64,000 bases of DNA from Burkholderia diffusa (GTDB taxonomy: Bacteria > Pseudomonadota > Gammaproteobacteria > Burkholderiales > Burkholderiaceae), in assembly GCF_001718315.1 (NCBI RefSeq), contig NZ_CP013364.1, forward strand, positions 434,001 through 498,000, in the 5' to 3' direction. The notes below the pieces were generated by a model, which made no database searches, was not told the origin of the DNA, and saw only the letters and a list, made by a program, of their open reading frames with translations. The number at the start of each line of letters is the position of its first letter. The first letter of the stretch is position 1. Position numbers and translations under genes: made by a program. This document shows positions 8,317 to 16,498 of the stretch, one piece after another.

Positions 8317-8338
8317 GCGTTTTTACACGGTCTCGGCC
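8317..8338. repeat. right copy of the 22-bp inverted repeat
   Basis: Exact reverse complement of 6336-6357. Further inward the two copies remain only loosely similar, and outside them they diverge at once. The adjacent 8339-8400 contains the GCCGACCCACAAG word shared with other gaps. Confidence 0.5.
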
Positions 8339-8458
8339 GACTGCTGCCAGATGTGGCCGGCCTTAGCCGACCCACAAGCGACTTTCAATTCGTCCGCATA
8401 CCAACGGCCGTTGCCGAAGACAAAGCTGCAGACCCAATGAGAGACGGCCTCGCTAAGG

Positions 8459-9433
8459 TCAGGTCAGCGCGGACACCGCCATTCGTTGGGAGCGTCGGCG
8501 CAAATACAGGTTGTTGAGAACCAATGCAGACGCGGTCATCGCGGCGCCGAGTACCTGTGCTCCGCCTGGCATAACTCCTGTCAATGCCGACACGGTAAAT
8601 GCAGTAATCGGCACCACGTCCATGAACAGCACTCCATTCATCGGTCCGAGAATCCTGTTACCAGAAATCCAACAGAGAATCGCCGCAAAACCCGCGATCG
8701 GGCCCATGTAAATCAGGTGCGGCGTGATCGTCCGAAGTGCTGCGAGCGTGGGAGCGGGTATTGCGTGCGTCACGATGAGCAGCACGTTCACGCCGACAAT
8801 CGTGCTCAATCCCAGCCATGTCGTAATTGTCGTGTATTTGAGCGCCGACCAGCGTGTGAAGTACGCGGAGCCGAAAGTGTAAACAACCCAACAGAGTGCA
8901 CCCAGAACGATGAGGCCGCTTGCCGCGTAGTGTTGCGGAGCGAGCACCGCAGTCCGCAGATCACCCCGCGTGATGACGAGGGCGACACCCGTGAACGAGA
9001 CGACAACGAATAGAAATGAAGGAAGCGGGGGCGCGGATCTCCGCACGAACGCATTGAGGAGCAACCCCATCATCGGTTGCGTGGCCATCATGATAGACGC
9101 GCTAAGTGCCCCTTGTTCTCCAGCTAACTGCTGCCCCAGAAAGACAAACGATCCGAACCCGCAGAAGCCAATCGAACCAAGCAACCAGGCAATCAGCAGC
9201 GACTTGCCATCTGCTCGTAACGCACCGATTCCTTCCCGTTGCAGCAATAGGACGACAAAGGCCACGCCCGCGATTAGGTACCGGAATGAAGTAAATGTAA
9301 AAGGATCGATGTAACGTAGCGCATCAGTCATGACGGGAAACATCACACCAAACAGAATTGTGGCGACGAGGCAGCAAGCAATCCCGTTCCAATAGCCGAC
9401 AGACTTTGAAGCCAAAGCGGTCGATGAATTCAT
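8459..9433 (-). CDS. EamA/DMT-family inner-membrane exporter
   Basis: This 324-residue, roughly ten-helix protein is made of two EamA-type halves: the first opens with IACCLVATILFGVMFPV and SFRYLIAG, and the second begins near residue 170 (LIVLGALCWVVYTFGS) and contains GPIAGFAAILCWISGNRILGP. Members export amino acids, metabolites or drugs; the substrate is unknown. The TetR gene at 9519-10142 lies 85 bases upstream on the same strand, so the pair is probably one autoregulated unit. Confidence 0.9.
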   Translation of the reverse strand: MNSSTALASKSVGYWNGIACCLVATILFGVMFPVMTDALRYIDPFTFTSFRYLIAGVAFVVLLLQREGIGALRADGKSLLIAWLLGSIGFCGFGSFVFLGQQLAGEQGALSASIMMATQPMMGLLLNAFVRRSAPPLPSFLFVVVSFTGVALVITRGDLRTAVLAPQHYAASGLIVLGALCWVVYTFGSAYFTRWSALKYTTITTWLGLSTIVGVNVLLIVTHAIPAPTLAALRTITPHLIYMGPIAGFAAILCWISGNRILGPMNGVLFMDVVPITAFTVSALTGVMPGGAQVLGAAMTASALVLNNLYLRRRSQRMAVSALT

Positions 9434-9518
9434 GAATGGTCATTCTCAAAATCATTAAAAAATTCGGCATTCACCTTTAGTGGATGCCGCCGACCGAGCT
9501 ATGACACTCGGATATGCT

Positions 9519-10142
9519 TCACGTCACTGCGCGCAACGCCATGTCGACGATCGATGCGAGTGCAGTCTCGTTCATGTCGACCTTACCGAGCACGCGTATC
9601 CCTTGAACCATGCATAGTAGGAATCGCCCGGCTTCCTCTGCGTCGATACGACGATCGAATTCGCCGACTTGCTGACCTCTTGCAATCGCGAGGCTGAATT
9701 GCGTCGCTATACGCTGCAAAGTCAATTCAATTTTTGACCGCAGAGCTTGATCGCCCGGCAGGAGTTCGATCACTGCATTGGTAATAAAGCAGCCATGGCG
9801 CTCGGATAGGTTCACGCTCACTTTCGTATAGTGCAGAAGCGCTTCGCGAAGTGCCCGTCGTGGAGGCAAGTCGGCAGTCAACCTCTCCTTCAGTCGTGCA
9901 ATGGCCCCTTCTGCATAACGGTCGAACGCCGCAACGAGCAATCCATGCTTATCGCCAAAGGTTCTATACAGGCTGCCGCGAAAGACCCCGGTCGCTTCGC
10001 ATAGCGCATCGACGGGAGTCGCATGGTAGCCGTGTTCCCAAAACACTCGCGCAGCAGCCTCGATTGCGCGGTCAACATCGAATTCTCGTGGTCGTCCGCG
10101 CTCAGCGGCTCGCCCAGAATGACGGCGGTTTGTATCAGGCAT
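9519..10142 (-). CDS. TetR/AcrR-family transcriptional regulator
   Basis: From the start at 10142 this is a 207-residue protein. The N-terminal TetR helix-turn-helix is clear: GRPREFDVDRAIEAAARVFW, then GYHATPVDALCEATGV and GSLYRTFGDKHGLLVAAF. The C-terminal ligand domain includes RHGCFITNAVIELLPG. Starts further upstream would add about 60 residues unlike the family. It probably represses itself and the downstream EamA exporter. A short ACTG-TT-CAGT dyad at 10164-10173, just upstream, is a candidate operator. Confidence 0.88.
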   Translation of the reverse strand: MPDTNRRHSGRAAERGRPREFDVDRAIEAAARVFWEHGYHATPVDALCEATGVFRGSLYRTFGDKHGLLVAAFDRYAEGAIARLKERLTADLPPRRALREALLHYTKVSVNLSERHGCFITNAVIELLPGDQALRSKIELTLQRIATQFSLAIARGQQVGEFDRRIDAEEAGRFLLCMVQGIRVLGKVDMNETALASIVDMALRAVT

Positions 10143-10608
10143 CTTCATGAGAACCATAATAGGACTGTTCAGTATCAAAATCAACATCTCACGTGGCGCG
10201 GAGGATGTCCGATCCCCCAGGTCGACGGACACTGATGGCGACTTCAACGACGAGATGCGGGAATCGCCCGGGAACGTTGCTCTCATGGACCGCTGAACGC
10301 CGTGGATGCGACGTTCGAAGGTCGCGCTGCACATGCGGGTGACCGTCTCGAACTGGCCGAACCCGTACCGACAATGGAGGCTGCACCGCGTCGTTGGAGG
10401 CTACGGACTCCGATGGCAGCTGATGCCCCATATCGGCATTCGGGCGATTATTTCCGAGCGCCTCTACCACGGTCGATTGCTGTCCTTCGCCGGAGAGACT
10501 TCCTTGAAGGATGGTCCGAAGCATTTACTCCCGGACCCGATGTCGCCACATGTCAACTTGCCGGGCCTCGCCAAAGGGCAGTGCGCCAAGTTCGAGTCGA
10601 CGCAACGG
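10143..10608. other. 466-base gap, no supported gene
   Basis: It holds the tetR promoter side (10150-10190) and then sequence with no credible coding frame. The part near 10340-10450 shares words such as CTGGCCGAACCCG with other gaps and may be a decayed dispersed repeat. Confidence 0.4.
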
Positions 10609-10977
10609 CTAGAGCGGCAATGTCTCGTTGGTGTCGACCGCATCGAGCAGTCTCGCGACCACTTTTCGCGTTTCACTGAGTTCGCGCAGCCGAGTGTCGA
10701 GCTTTTCGACTTCGTCGCGCAGCAACGCGCGAGCTTGCACGCATGGATGAAACACAGGTTTTTCGCCGAGTACGCAAGGCAGCAACAGCCGGATGCTGCT
10801 GATCTTCAGTCCTGCCGCGCTGAGCGCGCGAATGCGCTGCGCTGCGTCTATTTCGTCGGAGCCGTAATCGCGGTAGCCCGAATCGGTCCTCTTCGGACTC
10901 AGCAGACCTTCCTGTTCGTAATACCGCAGCATCCGCTCACTGATGCCAGTGCGGCGAGCCAACTCTCCGATACGCAT
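10609..10977 (-). CDS. MerR-family transcriptional regulator
   Basis: This 122-residue protein has the MerR N-terminal winged helix (MRIGELARRTGISERMLRYY, then EGLLSPKRTDSGYRDY) and a dimerisation helix (about 80-115) with two Cys on either side of its start (LLPCVLGEKPVFHPC). It lacks the spaced metal-binding Cys of MerR/CueR/SoxR, so it resembles the general stress/organic-ligand subgroup. It is divergent from the hydrolase at 11079 with a TTGACA-ACGG-TGTCAA dyad between them and very likely controls it. Confidence 0.9.
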   Translation of the reverse strand: MRIGELARRTGISERMLRYYEQEGLLSPKRTDSGYRDYGSDEIDAAQRIRALSAAGLKISSIRLLLPCVLGEKPVFHPCVQARALLRDEVEKLDTRLRELSETRKVVARLLDAVDTNETLPL

Positions 10978-11004
10978 GCCATCTCCCGAAAGATATGCTT
11001 GACC

Positions 11005-11020
11005 TTGACAACGGTGTCAA
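11005..11020. promoter_or_regulatory. MerR-type operator/promoter
   Basis: The perfect dyad TTGACA-ACGG-TGTCAA lies midway between merR and the hydrolase. On the merR side the TTGACA arm can serve as a -35 box with CATATC 17 bases on. On the hydrolase side TTGACC (10999) with TTAACC (11024) has a 19-base spacer, the long spacing typical of MerR-activated promoters. The arrangement is seen; the regulation is inferred. Confidence 0.6.
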
Positions 11021-11078
11021 AGTTTAACCTCTTTCGACCGGACGGATTGTCCGCCGCTCTATTCGTGAGGGAACCCTG

Positions 11079-11999
11079 ATGACACCATCGAATGACACGT
11101 TTGACGGAACATTTCCGTTTGCTCCGCGCTTCAGCGATGTCGGCGGCTTTCGCATGCATTACGTTGATGAGGGAACCACTGGTGGCGAGGTTGTCCTGTG
11201 CATTCATGGGGAACCGACGTGGGGCTATCTGTTTCGTGATCTGATCGCTGCACTCGCGGGCAGCTACCGTGTGATTGCGCCCGACCACATGGGCTTCGGC
11301 AAGAGCGAAACGCCGGAACGTCGGACGTACTGGCTGCAGGATCATATCGACAACATTGAAAAGTTCGTGCTTGCCCTGGACTTGAGCAACATCACTCTCG
11401 TCATGCACGACTTCGGCGGCCCCGTCGGCATGGGACTGGCCGCACGACATCCCGACCGCATTCGTCGAATCATCAGCACGAACGGCCCGACGCCTTTCGG
11501 CCAAAGCACGTTATTCGACCGCCTGAACGCAAATGCCGCAGTCTCGCCTTGGTTCCAGTGGATCCTCCGCGCTAATTCGCAAGGCCGTCTCGAATCCGTG
11601 CTGAACGAACTCAGCTTCAATATCCTGAGTACCTTGAAGCTCAACGGCTTCGAAAACCACGCGCGTATCAACGATACGTGGCTGCGTGCCTACAGCTCGC
11701 GTTTCGCCGTGCCAACCGACAGTGCTGGCGCGATAGGGTGGGCGAAGGGCTTCGCGATCGGGGCACATCGTTTCGAAATGCCAGACGCGACGGCACTCGA
11801 TACAATCCGTTCAAAACCAGCGCTCGCAATCTGGGGCGAGGCCGATCGCACGCTGGCAGCTGAACACTTTCTGCCGTTGTTCAGCGAAATCTTTCCCATG
11901 GCACCGATTCACCGGCTCGCGGGAGTCGGTCATTACAGCTTCGAGGATGCACCGCGAGAGATCGCCGAGTTGATCACCGCATTCTTAAAGACCCACTAG
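11079..11999 (+). CDS. alpha/beta hydrolase, haloalkane-dehalogenase-like
   Basis: This 306-residue alpha/beta-hydrolase has HGEPTWGYLFR (43-53), matching the oxyanion/halide-binding loop of haloalkane dehalogenases, the nucleophile Asp111 in MHDFGG, and a catalytic His near 285 (GVGHYSFED). True dehalogenases have Trp next to the nucleophile as the second halide ligand; here it is Phe112. Dehalogenation is therefore not certain, and an epoxide or other ester/halide substrate is possible. The divergent MerR regulator suggests induction by a small organic compound. Confidence 0.82.
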   Translation: MTPSNDTFDGTFPFAPRFSDVGGFRMHYVDEGTTGGEVVLCIHGEPTWGYLFRDLIAALAGSYRVIAPDHMGFGKSETPERRTYWLQDHIDNIEKFVLALDLSNITLVMHDFGGPVGMGLAARHPDRIRRIISTNGPTPFGQSTLFDRLNANAAVSPWFQWILRANSQGRLESVLNELSFNILSTLKLNGFENHARINDTWLRAYSSRFAVPTDSAGAIGWAKGFAIGAHRFEMPDATALDTIRSKPALAIWGEADRTLAAEHFLPLFSEIFPMAPIHRLAGVGHYSFEDAPREIAELITAFLKTH

Positions 12000-12002
12000 C
12001 TC

Positions 12003-12326
12003 GCGGTCAACCGGCTCTCAAAACCGGCTTGCTGCGTCAAGGATCGTGCACTCTGTTGATTTCCGCCGAATCTTGCCCCCCCCGGCGGTTGGCGGCCAAA
12101 ACCGGCCGGCCGTCAACAATCGAGGTCCCGTAAACGCATATGGCCCTGGCATTTCGTGGCACGCTGCCCTGCAGCGCGCAATTTCGTCGATTTCGCTTGC
12201 ACCTGACGCTACGTCAGCTTTTATGGTTGAAACCGACGACTGGAAAAGCAATGCGACTGAAAGCGAGCCGCGCGTCAGGCAGGTTAACGCGCAACTTGCT
12301 ACGGGCGTGAGCCGCGCGGAAGCTGA
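12003..12326. other. intergenic region with no supported gene
   Basis: Short open frames exist on both strands but none has a family signature or ribosome-binding site. The last part may hold the eroded front of the lysozyme-like remnant that follows. Confidence 0.35.
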
Positions 12327-12545
12327 ATGCGTAGAACCGTCAGCCAGCGACAATTGACGCCGGACCAGCTCGACGATCTTGTCTGCTCCGCATACAACGT
12401 CGGCAATATCGGCGCCGTCGAGGCACTACGCTCCGCGAGCCAGAGCAACAATGCCGGCGTTGTGTCCCGCTTGAACCCGTGCGTCTACATCCATCCGTGC
12501 GATGCGCATGGCCAGGACGTGTTCAGCCGGTCGACCGCGCGCTGA
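12327..12545 (+). pseudogene. fragment of a phage-type lysozyme (GH24-like), C-terminal part
   Basis: The 72-residue frame contains TPDQLDDLVCSAYNVG and later NPCVYIHPCDAHGQ. The first matches the LTxxQxDALVSxxYNxG core of GH24 (T4-type) lysozymes. The N-terminal catalytic Glu region is absent and no clear start exists. I read it as a decayed lysozyme gene from a prophage or T6SS-linked locus. A divergent small protein is the alternative. Confidence 0.5.
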
Positions 12546-12609
12546 AACAGCGCGCCCTGTGCGGGCGAATGCGTGCACTTCCCGGATTCATCAACAGGGA
12601 GACGATTTC

Positions 12610-14100
12610 ATGGCGTCAGCCGCCGAACTAAAACAGAACGCATCGCTGTATCTCCTCGCGCTGGGGGCCTTTGCAATCGGCACCGAAGGATTCATGCTCG
12701 CGGGGCTGCTGCCGATCATCGCGAAGGATCTATCCATCAGCCTCGCAGCGGCAGGGCAGCTCGTCACCGTCTTTTCGCTATCCTATTCGATCAGCTCGCC
12801 AATCCTGACGACGGTCAGCGCGCGCGTCAACCGGAGGCGCTTCCTGATCGTCGCATTGCTGTGTTTTACCGCTGCCAATTTCGCGGCTTGCGCATCGCCC
12901 GGCTATCCGACGCTCCTGGCCGCGCGCGTGCTGCTGGCGGTGTCGGCTGGCCTGTACATGCCGAGCGCGAATGCGCTCGCCGGCTCGCTCGTCGCGCCGG
13001 AGCGCAGGGGGCGCGCGCTCGCGACCGTCCATGGCGGGATCACGATCGCCGTCGCGCTCGGCGTGCCGCTCGGCGCGTGGATCGGCGGCCACTTCGGCTG
13101 GCGCGCGACGTTCGTCGGCATCGGCGTGCTGTCCGCGATCGTGACGCTCGGGGTGGTGGTCGGCCTGCCGAGCGGGATCGGCGCGAACCTGTCGGTGCCG
13201 TCGCTCGCGCAGCGCGTGGCCGTCGGGCGGCAGCCCGCCGTACTGGTCACGCTGCTCATCACGACCCTGTGGGCCGCGGGCATCTGGACCATCTACCCGT
13301 ATCTCGCGCCGTTCCTGACGGGTCGCCCCGGCTTCAGCGGCGCGGAAGTCGGCGCCGTGCTGCTGCTGTACGGCGTGTTCGCCGGAATAGGCGTGTTTAT
13401 CAGCGGCCGTGCGATCGACCGCCTCGGCAGCGGCAAGGTGCTGATCGTCTGCCTGGTCGTGATGATGCTGTCGTACGAGAGCCTTACCGCCAGCGCGCTG
13501 CACTTGGAGCCCGCGCATGCGCGCGTCGCGATCCTGGTCGCGATCGCCGCGTGGGGCGCGGCTGGCTGGGCATTCAACCCGGCCCAGCAGACCAAGCTGA
13601 TCGGCATCGCCGGCCTCGACGTCGCGCCGGTCTCGCTGTCGCTCAATTCGTCGTTCACGTATCTCGGCTTCGCGCTCGGCGCGGCGCTCGGGTCGTTCAT
13701 CGTCGCGTACAGCTCCGTGGCGGACATCGGCGCGATCGGCGGGCTGTCCGAACTGGCCGCACTGATCATCACGCTGGCGGCCAACCGCTATGCCCGACGC
13801 GCGTGCACGTCGCGGTCCAGGCCGCCGCCCCGCGCGCCGACCGCTCGACGCAGCCGTGACACGGCGCGTACGCAAGACGTCGAAGGAGACGCCATGAGCC
13901 GGGAAGGAATCAATGTACCGTACGACACCGGCCGAACTGCAGCGGCGCCAAGCGATACCTCACGCCAACTCCGGGGGCAGTTCGTCGGCGGGTTAATCGG
14001 GTCATCGAACGCTCCCGCATGCTGCCCACGCACTGTCAGACCTCGGGGTCGCTGTCGTGGAAAACCTTCTTTGAAACGGCTGTCATTGCCGATACGTTGA
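12610..14100 (+). CDS. MFS exporter (AraJ/DHA1-like) with an altered C-terminal tail
   Basis: The start at 12610 follows CAGGGAGACG. About 395 residues form a normal 12-helix DHA1-type transporter: GAFAIGTEGFMLAGLLPIIA in helix 1, RRRFLI and ERRGRAL loops, and GVPLGAWIGGHFGWRATF. These proteins export sugars, drugs or metabolites by proton antiport. After NRYARRA (about 13805) the frame runs on for roughly 95 Arg/Pro-rich residues, whereas another frame there gives a short ordinary ending (VHVAVQAAAP) with a stop at 13857-13859. A small indel near 13803 probably extended the protein. The tail also overlaps the ribosome-binding site and start of the following decayed gene. Confidence 0.85.
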   Translation: MASAAELKQNASLYLLALGAFAIGTEGFMLAGLLPIIAKDLSISLAAAGQLVTVFSLSYSISSPILTTVSARVNRRRFLIVALLCFTAANFAACASPGYPTLLAARVLLAVSAGLYMPSANALAGSLVAPERRGRALATVHGGITIAVALGVPLGAWIGGHFGWRATFVGIGVLSAIVTLGVVVGLPSGIGANLSVPSLAQRVAVGRQPAVLVTLLITTLWAAGIWTIYPYLAPFLTGRPGFSGAEVGAVLLLYGVFAGIGVFISGRAIDRLGSGKVLIVCLVVMMLSYESLTASALHLEPAHARVAILVAIAAWGAAGWAFNPAQQTKLIGIAGLDVAPVSLSLNSSFTYLGFALGAALGSFIVAYSSVADIGAIGGLSELAALIITLAANRYARRACTSRSRPPPRAPTARRSRDTARTQDVEGDAMSREGINVPYDTGRTAAAPSDTSRQLRGQFVGGLIGSSNAPACCPRTVRPRGRCRGKPSLKRLSLPIR

Positions 14101-14561
14101 GTGCATTGGGATACATCCACAGCAACGCGTGGACTCCCGAGGAATTGAACCAGCGCTATCTCGCAAACCGCGATGACGGGCTGCTTATCGGTGCGACACC
14201 CGCGCGTCTGGTTCTGGCAACGGTCTGAGATTGCTTCTCGGTGGGGCGATCCATACCCCGATCCAGGTAAGCCTGACTTGCGCTTCGACCGCGTGCCGAT
14301 CTCCAACGTCTCCTTCTGGGAACATTGAAGGACCGCTTCGGGGCGAATCATGCCTTTTACATGAACGCTGCTTAGGAGGAGATCGCAGCGCTCGGTCGCT
14401 CGGTCGTCGGGCACTACCCGGCCAACTTGAGACATTCGACGCGGCAGCCTACTTCGTCGACAATCGGAAATCCGAGCGCCGAACGATTTGCGAGGCAACC
14501 GACGGTCAGCGAGTGGAGCGTCCATGCGACGTGGTTACCGCGCAAATTGGGGCAGTTGGAT
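13894..14561 (+). pseudogene. multiply frameshifted gene of unknown function
   Basis: It starts with a good AAGGAG (13883-13888) and ATG at 13894 (MSREGINVPYDTGRT). Coding-like pieces then follow in different frames: RRQAIPHANS, VNRVIERSRMLPTHC, TLSALGYIHSNAWTPEELNQ, RVWFWQRSEIASRWGDPYPD, DLRFDRVPISNVSFWEH, ANHAFYMNAA with a stop, and ETFDAAAYFVDNRKSERR. At least four frame changes and one stop separate them. The pieces look like one former protein of about 200 residues, perhaps from a toxin/effector locus. I cannot name the family. Confidence 0.5.
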
Positions 14562-14616
14562 AAGTGGTTTGTCCGGGGCCTAAGCCAGCGATAATGCTGG
14601 CAAAAGAACCGAGGAA

Positions 14617-14725
14617 ATGACGAAGAGAACCCGACGGACGCACTCAGCGGCGTTCAAAGCGAAGGTAGTGCTGGCAGCGGTCAAGGGCGAGTGGACGTTG
14701 GCTGAACTGGCGCAGCAGTTCGATG
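14617..14725 (+). pseudogene. 5' fragment of an IS3-family orfA
   Basis: The peptide MTKRTRRTHSAAFKAKV, then LAAVKGEWTLAELAQQFDV, is the N-terminal helix-turn-helix of IS3-family OrfA. Homology stops abruptly after FDV at about 14725, where IS110-type sequence begins. No orfB is present. Confidence 0.8.
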
Positions 14726-14851
14726 TGCAAGCGCCACAACCAAGCGCTCGTCGCGCTCGTACGGCGCCGCCGCGACGTTCTGTTCGCCATGCTGCGCGAC
14801 GGTACCAATTACCAACCCAAGTCAGCCCCTAACACTTGGCGAAACTCATAG
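14726..14851 (+). pseudogene. 3' fragment of an IS110-family transposase
   Basis: This frame encodes CKRHNQALVALVRRRRDVLF, then AMLRDGTNYQPKSAPN and a TAG at 14849-14851. It is the C-terminal end of IS110/IS116/IS902-type transposases. It is joined directly to the IS3 fragment, so one insertion or a deletion fused two element remnants. Confidence 0.75.
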
Positions 14852-14988
14852 CCCCCCCGGACGGGACGCAATACCCGCTCGAGCGCACGAAGTGGTGCGA
14901 TTTTTTGTCAAAGAATGGACATCGCAAAGCAAACTCACTTCACATTAAAAATGTCATGAATCTATCTTTCGATTATTTTCCAGTCAGA

Positions 14989-15738
14989 ATGATGGTTGCA
15001 AAAATCATATTGCTTTCAATATCTCAGGCGGCATTTCCTGCCACGAAAGTAGTAGAATCGACTCATCCAATGTATTACGGCAAGGTAGATGGAGACAGGC
15101 TAATATCACTTACAATTCCGCCGCGAGAGCTAATTCTCGATATGAATCCTGTTAACTCCATAAAATCTGAAGCGAATGATTTCAAACAGGCTCGTTATTA
15201 TTTTCCGAATGCCAACACTCCACTGTCAGTGGTAAAGAATTTAGAGAGAATCTACAGATTCGACCGACGTCGAGATGTTCCTATCGTGTCCTCAAGTCTT
15301 GATTGGGTCATCGCAGAATATTTCAAAGCAAACTCTCATGTTCCCATTTGTCGTTTCAGGCTCCTAGGGAAGAGCGTCGAGCGCCAGGAGCAACTTGATT
15401 TTTCAGGAAAAGTAATCAAAATTATTCTGATCGGCTGGGCACCTCGAAATTCAACGGAAGATGAAGAACGGGTCCCAGATCTCTCGGTATTGGGTGAGCA
15501 CCCCGCATGGATTCGCGTATTGCGAGTGACGCCTGACGGAAGAAAAACTCTGGTCGCAGAGGCCTGGAAAGCGACAGATGTTCCATTCGATGCGCCAACG
15601 GATAGCGAACCGAAGGCGAGTGATCTCTATTTTGGATTGCCAAATGGAGCCAGACGCTGGCGTTCGATAGCAGATTTTACGAAATATAACGAAATTGACC
15701 TTCACGCAGCATGTTTATCGGGGGCTAGACCGAGGTAG
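14989..15738 (+). CDS. AT-rich orphan gene for a secreted protein of unknown function
   Basis: The gene is much richer in A/T than its neighbours. From the ATG at 14989 it encodes about 249 residues with a signal-like start (MMVAKIILLSISQAAFPA). An ATG at 14956 is also possible, and the frame stays open back to the IS fragment. The mature part has RIYRFDRRRDVPIVSSSLDW and GWAPRNSTEDEERV regions. No family is recognised. Its composition and position behind IS scraps indicate recent transfer. A cargo or immunity-type gene is possible but unsupported. Confidence 0.6.
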   Translation: MMVAKIILLSISQAAFPATKVVESTHPMYYGKVDGDRLISLTIPPRELILDMNPVNSIKSEANDFKQARYYFPNANTPLSVVKNLERIYRFDRRRDVPIVSSSLDWVIAEYFKANSHVPICRFRLLGKSVERQEQLDFSGKVIKIILIGWAPRNSTEDEERVPDLSVLGEHPAWIRVLRVTPDGRKTLVAEAWKATDVPFDAPTDSEPKASDLYFGLPNGARRWRSIADFTKYNEIDLHAACLSGARPR

Positions 15739-15923
15739 GACGTGATCCTGAAATTATACTTATTTTTCGTAACTGAGCGCCTTGATTGTCGCTTGTGGGT
15801 CCGACTTATGCTTCTTATGCATCACGCACATAGCCAAGATGGTAGTCACGCTCGATCATGGAACGTTGCCCGGCGGGGCAATATCGCATTCGTTCCTGTC
15901 GTCACGTGTTGAAGTTCGAAGTT

Positions 15924-15990
15924 TGTGCTAATAGCGTCCGCCGCAACGCTAATCGTGTCCGTTAATTCTGCTAACGCAGCCATCTACGGT
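15924..15990. mobile_element. end of a Tn7/Tn5053-like transposon with tandem 21-22-bp repeats
   Basis: A TGT at 15924-15926 is followed by three direct repeats beginning GCTAAT/GCTAAC at 15927, 15948 and 15970. The first two share GCTAATNGNGTCCG. Transposons with DDE TnsB/TniA-type transposases end in TGT and carry several ~20-bp transposase-binding repeats inside the end. The next gene inward is tniQ, which fits. The other end is missing. Confidence 0.6.
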
Positions 15991-16498
15991 CCTTGAACGC
16001 TCGTTTCTCGCGATAACGGCTAATCGCGCGCGGCGCGGCAGCAAAGTGACCCGACAGCCGAAATACAGAGGCGGGGACTGTTTCCAAAACCGTGTGATGC
16101 ACACTACAGAATTCGGCTGTCGGATCGAGCCACTCACGTTTCCAGCGAGGCACTGAAACGTCCGCGTCGTTCAGCACGAGGCATCTGAAGCAGTACGGCA
16201 CGCAGCGCCAGTTGAAGAGCCCGGCCGATGGCGTCTGGATGTGCCTCAATCTGTCTTCATCAAGACGTGCGAGCGTTGAGAATCGTTGAAGCGCTGGTTG
16301 AGAAATCGGAGGAAAAAGAATCCATCCAGCAGTCCCAAGCGAGGGCAGCGGCTCGCTCGAGCTCATCTGCCACAGCATCGCAACGCTCACCTGATATCGC
16401 GTCGCGACACGGCCTAACCAGCCACCAAAGGCCTCCTCGTAGAAGGGCCTGGGGGCAATCGGCCATGGAACGACGTTACTGCTCGACTCGGCAGACAT
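15971..16498 (-). CDS. tniQ: TniQ-family transposition protein (short form)
   Basis: With the start at 16498 this has 175 residues. The N-terminus VVPWPIAPRPFYEEAFGGWL and the zinc-type CxxC...W...C..H motif (CVPYCFRCLVLNDADV, then REWLDPTAEFCSVHH) define the TniQ/TnsD family, whose members link target recognition to the AAA regulator and transposase. The length is near that of the short TniQ proteins, not the long TnsD forms. The start codon overlaps the end of the tniB remnant by 23 bases, the usual tniB-tniQ coupling. The transposase gene is absent, so the element is dead in cis. Confidence 0.78.
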   Translation of the reverse strand: MSAESSSNVVPWPIAPRPFYEEAFGGWLGRVATRYQVSVAMLWQMSSSEPLPSLGTAGWILFPPISQPALQRFSTLARLDEDRLRHIQTPSAGLFNWRCVPYCFRCLVLNDADVSVPRWKREWLDPTAEFCSVHHTVLETVPASVFRLSGHFAAAPRAISRYREKRAFKDRRWLR

